Shown piece by piece: positions 53,145 to 53,265 of a DNA stretch of 53,265 nt. Where the stretch lies: NCBI GenBank assembly GCA_016208315.1, contig JACQYF010000092.1, positions 1 to 53,265 of the forward strand, in the 5' to 3' direction. The translations under genes were made by a program, and so were the position numbers. The number at the start of each line of letters is the position of its first letter. Positions within the stretch are counted from its first letter, which is position 1. Source of the DNA: Chloroflexota bacterium (lineage in GTDB: Bacteria; Chloroflexota; Anaerolineae; UBA4142). Below the pieces are notes generated by a model, which searched no databases, had not been told where the DNA came from, and saw nothing but the letters and a program-made list of their open reading frames with translations.

Positions 53145-53260
53145 ACTTCCTCCTGTAACATGGAAGTATGGTCAAATCGCACACGATGTCGTGATTACGT
53201 TTGGCTTTTAAAGTGCACACGATGTCGTGATTACATCAGCGCACACGATGTCGTGATTAT
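51950..53260 (-). mobile_element. IS481-like insertion, right end with repeats
   Basis: One transposase gene flanked on its 5' side by repeated motifs at 53179-53260. The left boundary is not defined; no terminal inverted repeat pair could be matched inside the window, and the element may be degenerate. Confidence 0.5.
53181..53260. repeat. Three copies of ACACGATGTCGTGATTA
   Basis: Copies at 53181-53197, 53217-53233 and 53243-53259, starts 36 and 26 nt apart. Each contains an inverted pair CACGA-TG-TCGTG. They lie upstream of the transposase and could be its binding sites or end repeats; more may lie past the window. Confidence 0.85.
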
Positions 53261-53265
53261 GGACA

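Noticed and set aside
53181..53260. Three repeats as a CRISPR end
   Set aside because: Only three copies, with unequal spacing of 36 and 26 nt and 17-bp units, adjoining a transposase.

Overview
The window looks like part of a chromosome from an anaerobic, G+C-rich bacterium with a bacterial-type Wood-Ljungdahl pathway, most plausibly an uncultured Chloroflexota (Anaerolineae/Dehalococcoidia-like). This placement is inferred from gene content: a bacterial acsB/cooS/acsCD set, lysine synthesis by the LysW carrier route, a short HisG with HisZ, a DUF166 protein, and V4R/ANTAR signalling proteins. No rRNA or tRNA gene was found to confirm it.

Positions 1-26389, all on the minus strand, form a C1/acetyl-CoA island. 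In transcription order: fhs, a DUF166 protein, a metal-domain-like protein, cooS, a ferredoxin, an acetyltransferase, a cation-exchanger-like protein, acsB, a small membrane protein, acsD, a membrane protein, a NifU-C protein, acsC, a small Fe-S protein, the corrinoid activator RACo, a P-loop protein with panB, a U32-like protein, a CoA-binding protein, an acetyltransferase, acsE, malic enzyme, a TrxR-like flavoprotein, folD, an Rrf2 regulator and hdrA (running off the left edge). folD lacks its conserved C-terminus because a palindrome ends the frame. RACo has no ordinary start codon. A strong promoter at 9765-9793 drives an apparent ~100-nt structured RNA.

Positions 26611-31190 are on the plus strand: a core-MetE-like methionine synthase, then a membrane zinc-ribbon protein, a histidine kinase, an ANTAR response regulator and a V4R protein, then a broken Uma2 gene. 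Positions 31232-36208 (minus) carry lysW-lysX-homocitrate synthase-homoaconitase, followed by a dual-specificity phosphatase and a PhnD-like binding protein.

Positions 36301-44953 (minus) are a nearly complete histidine operon, hisZ-G-D-[selenoprotein]-C-B-H-A-F-I-E. Its leader encodes a peptide with three consecutive His codons, followed by an intrinsic terminator. Between hisD and hisC lies a CTP-synthase-C-terminal-like protein. Its catalytic Cys codon is TGA, and a SECIS-like hairpin starts 12 nt downstream, so it is read here as a selenoprotein. A YgiT/DUF4258 toxin-antitoxin pair separates this operon from the plus-strand arginine operon (argC-B-D-A-G-J, 45785-51925). The arginine operon has its own attenuator, with mutually exclusive hairpins and a leader peptide containing Arg codons. 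The right edge is an IS481-like transposase and three copies of a 17-bp sequence.

Nearly every gene junction holds an array of short tandem words, usually followed by its own reverse complement. The word differs from place to place. Similar words also lie in frame inside the homoaconitase, hisD and argJ genes, and a different palindromic repeat lies inside hisC.
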